This document shows positions 61,621 to 64,000 of a DNA stretch of 64,000 nt, piece after piece (within the stretch, counting starts at the first letter, position 1; each line of letters opens with the position of its first letter). The notes under the pieces are model-generated. The model saw only the letters and a program-made list of their open reading frames with translations. It was not told where the DNA came from and did no database searches. The DNA comes from an uncultured Roseovarius sp. (GTDB lineage Bacteria; Pseudomonadota; Alphaproteobacteria; Rhodobacterales; Rhodobacteraceae), in assembly GCA_947497295.1 (NCBI GenBank), contig CANMFU010000001.1, positions 1,240,001-1,304,000 of the forward strand. The letters run 5' to 3'. The position numbers and the translations under genes are program-made.

Positions 61621-62086
61621 AGCCAAATCACTCCTCTAACTATGACGAATTGTTGAAGCAGGTAATGAGTGGTTCTAGCTTTGCCAACCGCAATTCTTGT
61701 CTCGCTTTGCCGACCTTCACACCTCGAAAATGCCGCGCGATGCACGAATGGCTGGTCTGGTGATGCTGCACTGCGCTCAAGGCTTCGCTGTTGAACGGCA
61801 ATATTGGGCTGCCTCCGATCATTAACAAACATCTTTGACAGCAAGAGACGCTGCTTCAGCTCTTCATTGTCTGGCATTTAGGACTTGATCAGGCGGTGGC
61901 TCATCTGATCTGCTTTCAATGACTTGCGTTGCCATCATTCATTTTGATCCTGTAGCGTCGTAACTGTGATCGTGGTGCTGTTTGAACCAAAGTCTGAGGC
62001 TGGACCCTATTTGGCTCCTGAACATGTCTTGGATTGGCTATGGCTCTTGCGACAAGTTCAGTATCTATCTCACAGCAGGAGCCGCC
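61621..62086. other. Intergenic region without a confident gene
   Basis: 466 bases. Two overlapping minus-strand frames (61605-61877 and 61640-61828) give Gln/His-rich peptides (e.g. SAVQHHQTSHSCIARHFRGV) that may be the two halves of one frameshifted small gene. I do not recognise it. The right part should contain the aminotransferase promoter. Confidence 0.4.
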
Positions 62087-62995
62087 ATGACAGATCACCA
62101 GACCACCCACCAAGCCAAAGAAGACGCCCGCAACGAAGCCATACTGATTTATGTTGACGGCCAATTGAAGCCCAAAGCCGAGGCTACAGTCTCTGTCTAT
62201 GATAGCGGGTTTATGCTGGGCGACGGCGTGTGGGAAGGCTTGCGCCTCTATGATGGTAAATGGGCATTTGTGCACGAGCATATCGAGCGCTTGTTCGAAG
62301 CCGCCAAGGCCATCGATCTGGATATCGGTATGGACCGCGACGGTGTCCTTTCCGCATTGGAGCAAACTCGGAAAGCCAATGGGATGACCACCGACGTTCA
62401 CGCCCGCCTGATGGTCACTCGCGGGGTCAAGTACCGGCCGTTTCAGCACCCTGCCCTGTCGCGGTCTGGCCCGACCTTTGTGATCATCATGGAGCATTCC
62501 GAGCCGAAACTGCCCCGCCCCATCCGGCTGGCGACTGTCCCGCACCTGCGCGGTCTGCCAATGACCCAGGATCCGAAACTGAACTCTCACAGCAAACTGA
62601 ACTGCATCCTCGCATGCATCGCCGCCGAGAAGGCCGGAGCAGATGAGGCTCTGATGCTGGATCTGCATGGTTTCGTGAACACCACCAATGCATGCAACTT
62701 CTTCGTAGTGAAAAAAGGGGCCGTCTGGACCTCTACCGGAGACTATTGCATGAACGGGATCACCCGCCAGAAGGTCATCGACCTTTGTCATGCCAACGCC
62801 ATTCCGTGTTTTGAGAGAAACTTCTCGCTGGTTGATACCTACTCCGCCGAAGAGGCATTTCTGACCGGCACCTTTGGGGCGCAAACGCCGGTATCACAAA
62901 TCGACGGGCGGACGATCGGAACGGGCGAAATCGGCCCTGTCACCCTGCGCCTGCGCGCGCTTTACAAGGCCCTCATCGAAGGTACTGCAGCATGA
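62087..62995 (+). CDS. Class IV aminotransferase (branched-chain or D-amino-acid type)
   Basis: 302 residues from the ATG at 62087 with AGGAG six bases upstream. Fold-type IV PLP enzyme: VYDSGFMLGDGVWEGLRLY (about 36-54), HLRGLPMTQDPKLNSHSKLN with the probable PLP lysine in SHSKLN, and GFVNTTNACNFFVVK (the E/N-rich PLP phosphate side). TGTFGAQTPV near the end is typical. Branched-chain aminotransferase is most likely. It overlaps the next gene by ATGA. Confidence 0.87.
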   Translation: MTDHQTTHQAKEDARNEAILIYVDGQLKPKAEATVSVYDSGFMLGDGVWEGLRLYDGKWAFVHEHIERLFEAAKAIDLDIGMDRDGVLSALEQTRKANGMTTDVHARLMVTRGVKYRPFQHPALSRSGPTFVIIMEHSEPKLPRPIRLATVPHLRGLPMTQDPKLNSHSKLNCILACIAAEKAGADEALMLDLHGFVNTTNACNFFVVKKGAVWTSTGDYCMNGITRQKVIDLCHANAIPCFERNFSLVDTYSAEEAFLTGTFGAQTPVSQIDGRTIGTGEIGPVTLRLRALYKALIEGTAA

Positions 62996-63723
62996 GAATT
63001 GCCATGTGGTCCGGCCCGCGCAATTTGTCGACGGCAATGATGTACAGCTTTGGAAACCGCCCCGATTTTGAGGTCGTCGACGAGCCGTTTTACGCAGCAT
63101 ACCTCAAGTCTTCAGGCGTCACCCATCCGATGGGCGCGCAGATCATGGCCGCGCATGAAGATGACCCGGCCAAAGTCGCGACGGCCTGCGCAGCACCGCC
63201 CAAGCAGCACCGCTATATGAAGCACATGGCCCATCATATGCTGGACGCCACGCCGCTGAACTGGACGAAGACCTGCATCAATATCCATCTAATTCGGCAC
63301 CCGGCCCGCGTCATCGCCAGTTATGCAGCAAAGCGCGAGAACCCAACGCTGGAAGACATCGGTTACCCGCAGCAAAGCGTGCTCTATAAAAAAATCGGCG
63401 GCTTGGTCATAGACAGCCATGACATCCGCGAGAATCCCGAAATGGCTCTGCGCACCTTGTGCGCTGCAATCGACCTGCCATTTTGCGAGTCAATGTTGAA
63501 TTGGCCTGCAGGCCCAAAACCCTTTGACGGCATCTGGGCGGCGCACTGGTACGGGGCCGTCCACCGGTCCACCGGCTTTGCGGGACCAGAAGAGGCGCTG
63601 CCACACCTGGAAGGCGCCGCCGCGGATTTGTGCGAAAAAGCGTTGCCACACTACGAAGCCCTCAAAGCGCTCAAGTTGGAAATTGCAGGCGCTCCAGCGC
63701 CAGATCCAGCGCAACGAGATTAG
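62992..63723 (+). CDS. Sulfotransferase-like protein paired with the aminotransferase
   Basis: 243 residues. MWSGPRNLSTAMMYSFG near the N-terminus is a P-loop-like PAPS-binding motif, and IHLIRHPARVIASYAAKRE gives the second phosphate-binding motif. The family often follows a class IV aminotransferase in Rhodobacterales. Its substrate is unknown. Translation is coupled to the aminotransferase by a 4-base overlap. Confidence 0.8.
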   Translation: MRIAMWSGPRNLSTAMMYSFGNRPDFEVVDEPFYAAYLKSSGVTHPMGAQIMAAHEDDPAKVATACAAPPKQHRYMKHMAHHMLDATPLNWTKTCINIHLIRHPARVIASYAAKRENPTLEDIGYPQQSVLYKKIGGLVIDSHDIRENPEMALRTLCAAIDLPFCESMLNWPAGPKPFDGIWAAHWYGAVHRSTGFAGPEEALPHLEGAAADLCEKALPHYEALKALKLEIAGAPAPDPAQRD

Positions 63724-63787
63724 TTCAAAGCGCCTCGCGATAAGCCTTGGGTAAATCGTCTGGTGCGACGTGCCGATATCCATCGCC

Positions 63788-63922
63788 GCGGAATACGCCA
63801 CATTGGAATGGGTCGATTGCTTCAACAACCGCCGCCTGCTGGAACCCATCGGAAATATCCCGCCAGCCGAAACCGAGGCAAACTTCCATGCAGCTCTGGA
63901 AAGACTACACATGGCCGCGTGA
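63788..63922 (+). pseudogene. IS3-family transposase OrfB, C-terminal remnant
   Basis: In one frame the sequence reads AEYATLEWVDCFNNRRLLEP then IGNIPPAETEANFHAALERL and ends HMAA stop, the usual C-terminus of IS3-group OrfB. The catalytic DDE domain is missing. The bases from 63724 to 64000 hold nothing else recognisable. Confidence 0.8.
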
Positions 63923-64000
63923 CCCGGACAAAGCAGCCTCCGGCAAACCCGGAGCGGTTTAATCAATCCGTCGACACGCTGCCGTTGACATCTCCAAAGC

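Noticed and set aside
1..64000. CRISPR array, rRNA operon or riboswitch
   Set aside because: I looked for regularly spaced repeats, rRNA signatures and known riboswitch cores and saw none; the only repeats are att sites, short arm-like repeats, the 52-bp pair and hairpins.

Overview
The window looks like a chromosomal segment of an alphaproteobacterium of the Rhodobacterales/Roseobacter type. Evidence: high GC; a class II DAHP synthase; a xseB-ispA-dxs cluster; tatABC next to a DUF815 ATPase; Hint-domain and PAS_5 proteins; an aminotransferase paired with a sulfotransferase-like gene; and an alphaproteobacterial LexA box (GTTC-N7-GTTC). This is inferred from gene content, not from a marker phylogeny.

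Layout. (a) 1-23.1 kb is ordinary core genome: partial gcdH with a divergent LysR regulator, a gamma-carbonic-anhydrase-like gene/gmk/yicC, DAHP synthase, a GlxA-type regulator, a PQQ-type sugar dehydrogenase, isoprenoid genes (xseB-ispA-dxs), a small kinase-like gene, DUF815 plus tatABC, an orphan FbpC-like ATPase, an SDR, a Hint protein, prfC, a histidine kinase and an MBL hydrolase. (b) 23,111-33,592 is a genomic island in tRNA-Asn(GTT), bounded by an 18-bp direct repeat of the tRNA 3' end. It holds a broken integrase fused to a 5'-truncated DUF45 peptidase, a two-gene operon (AlbA_2/Schlafen-like protein plus a coiled-coil protein of unknown family) that is my best candidate for an undescribed defence system, a umuD-umuC' remnant under a LexA box, a SRAP gene, an AT-rich orphan and a membrane-anchored pentapeptide-repeat protein. 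(c) 33.6-38.5 kb is a phage-like capsid module on the minus strand, transcribed terL' > head closure > HNH > capsid > protease > portal > two small zinc-finger genes. This order is the reverse of HK97 phages and GTAs and recalls capsid-forming phage satellites. Its terL is cut by an IS5-type remnant.

(d) 38.5-51.6 kb returns to host genes: a small membrane protein, a FKBP isomerase, an IS256 scar, a hydrolase/dehydratase/enolase-superfamily operon, a PACE exporter, an AEC transporter, then the operon SPOR protein-dac-tmk-holB-tatD-MBL. (e) 51,621-60,211 is a second island, in tRNA-Ser(TGA), bounded by a 15-bp direct repeat. It has satellite-type genes (AlpA, winged helix, a primase/DUF3987 chimera, two broken P4-type integrases placed head to head, a truncated RepA-like ATPase and a 22-bp-arm perfect inverted repeat) and an unusual cargo pair: a secreted coiled-coil protein and a TAXI solute-binding protein without TRAP membrane subunits. 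(f) 60.2-64 kb: a sulfotransferase, an aminotransferase/sulfotransferase-like pair and an IS3 scar.

The two tRNA islands are decayed mosaics: at least five genes end exactly where an unrelated gene on the other strand begins. Mobility functions appear lost, while several cargo operons remain intact. All family assignments come from reading motifs; no database search was run.
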